Assembly: GCA_900551445.1 (NCBI GenBank)
Contig: URWA01000001.1
Coordinates: 124,001-188,000 of the forward strand
Source: an uncultured Bacteroides sp.
GTDB taxonomy: Bacteria; Bacteroidota; Bacteroidia; Bacteroidales; Bacteroidaceae
Direction: 5' to 3'
Length of the DNA: 64,000 bases
Part shown: in pieces, positions 63,244 through 64,000 of the stretch
How the letters are laid out: the number at the start of each line of letters is the position of its first letter
Position numbering within the stretch: position 1 is the stretch's first letter
Notes under the pieces: generated by a model
Database searches by the model: none
What the model was told of the DNA's origin: nothing
Seen by the model: only the letters and a program-made list of their open reading frames with translations
Program-made: the position numbers and the translations under genes

Positions 63244-64000
63244 TTAGTTGTTTTCCGGACGAAGTTTACGTACAGTCACTGCAGTCTGCCACATTTCGCT
63301 TTCACGCAATGCTTTCAATTCCGCATTCAGTTTTTCACGATAATCCGGCTGAGAGTTGCTGTCGATAGAAATCTGAGCTTCATGACCGCATTTTACACTC
63401 TGATACAATTTCTGCATTACCGGTTTGATGGCATCGTGGAACGGGCCCATCCAGTCGAGGGCACCACGCTGTGCAGTAGTAGAGCAGTTTGCATACATCC
63501 AGTCCATACCGTTCTTAGCAAACAACGGCATCAGTGACTGAGTCAGCTCTTCTACAGTTTCGTTGAATGCTTCCGACGGAGTATGTCCGTTTTCACGGAG
63601 CACTTCATACTGTGCCAGCAACAATCCCTGGATTGCACCCATCAAAGAACCACGTTCACCTGTCAGGTCGGAAGTAGCTTCACGCTGGAAAGTAGTTTCG
63701 AACAGGTAACCTGAACCGATACCAATACCCAATGCGATGGTACGGTCGTATGCCTTACCGGTAGCATCCTGGTAGATAGCATAAGAAGAGTTCAAGCCAC
63801 GTCCTTCCAGGAACATGGTACGCAAAGAAGTACCTGAACCTTTCGGAGCCACCATGATGACATCGATGTCTTTAGGAGGAACTACACCGGTACGGTCATT
63901 CCAAGTGATGGCGAAACCATGAGAGAAATACAAAGCCTTTCCTGCAGTCAGGCAAGGTTTAATAGTAGGCCATACAGAGATGACTGCTGCATCTGACAAC
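63244..64000 (-). CDS. ilvC: Ketol-acid reductoisomerase (partial, 5' end outside window)
   Basis: The C-terminal 251 residues of the branched-chain amino acid enzyme that isomerises and reduces acetolactate are present. Visible segments are LYFSHGFAI and the PPKDIDVIMVAPKG end of the NADPH-binding domain. The knotted helical domain follows, with metal-binding glutamates in the EATSDLTGERG segment and a later ETVEELTQ. The reading frame runs through the right edge. The last codon in the window reads as leucine on the minus strand, so no start is present here. It acts downstream of ilvA (34.9 kb) in isoleucine synthesis. Confidence 0.95.
   Translation of the reverse strand, partial: LSDAAVISVWPTIKPCLTAGKALYFSHGFAITWNDRTGVVPPKDIDVIMVAPKGSGTSLRTMFLEGRGLNSSYAIYQDATGKAYDRTIALGIGIGSGYLFETTFQREATSDLTGERGSLMGAIQGLLLAQYEVLRENGHTPSEAFNETVEELTQSLMPLFAKNGMDWMYANCSTTAQRGALDWMGPFHDAIKPVMQKLYQSVKCGHEAQISIDSNSQPDYREKLNAELKALRESEMWQTAVTVRKLRPENN

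Overview
The window is a stretch of chromosome from a gut-type member of the Bacteroidales, most likely Bacteroides or Phocaeicola. The evidence is a SusC/SusD pair, a six-subunit Rnf operon headed by an RseC-type gene, a one-chain pyruvate:ferredoxin oxidoreductase, a DUF5723-type outer-membrane protein, and many promoters of the Bacteroidota form TTTG-N19-21-TAnnTTTG. Species cannot be fixed from the sequence alone. About 44 protein genes and two tRNA genes are supported; gltD (left edge) and ilvC (right edge) are cut by the window.

Layout. 1-7.8 kb: nitrogen assimilation, gltB-gltD on the minus strand, divergent from a long PurF-type glutamine phosphoribosyltransferase with a duplicated palindrome in front of it. 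8-13.4 kb: an AAA ATPase, pyruvate:ferredoxin oxidoreductase, a small phosphodiesterase. 13.5-17.9 kb: an outer-membrane protein and a LytTR regulator/TPR histidine kinase pair. 18.1-24.5 kb: menaquinone operon menI-menF-menD-menB-menC-menE, followed by a CPA1 cation/proton antiporter whose promoter is embedded in the men terminator hairpin. 26.7-29 kb: a MITE-like palindrome, a small GNAT enzyme, a 736-bp non-coding stretch with a 22-bp palindrome array and a possible small RNA, then galE. 29.1-34.8 kb: rseC-rnfBCDGEA. 34.9-39 kb: ilvA, an orphan ECF sigma factor, lepA. 39-43 kb: lemA, a TPM-domain protein, aroC and an M20 dipeptidase. 43.2-48.7 kb: tRNA-Trp, then a dsbD-led minus-strand cluster. 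48.9-59.2 kb: tRNA-Ser and a small glycan locus for N-acetylhexosamine-containing glycans (GH20, GH84, susD, susC). 59.5-64 kb: a second 22-bp palindrome array, a nitroreductase, a large secreted amidase-like protein, and ilvC.

The metabolic genes fit together as anaerobic energy metabolism: pyruvate:ferredoxin oxidoreductase yields reduced ferredoxin, Rnf passes its electrons to NAD+ while pumping ions, the antiporter exchanges Na+/H+, and menaquinone serves fumarate respiration.

The most unusual signal is a pair of intergenic arrays (27415-27496 and 59535-59660). Each repeats exactly every 22 bp as a 16-bp palindromic core plus a 6-bp spacer, yet the two have unrelated core sequences. I know of no named family with this description.
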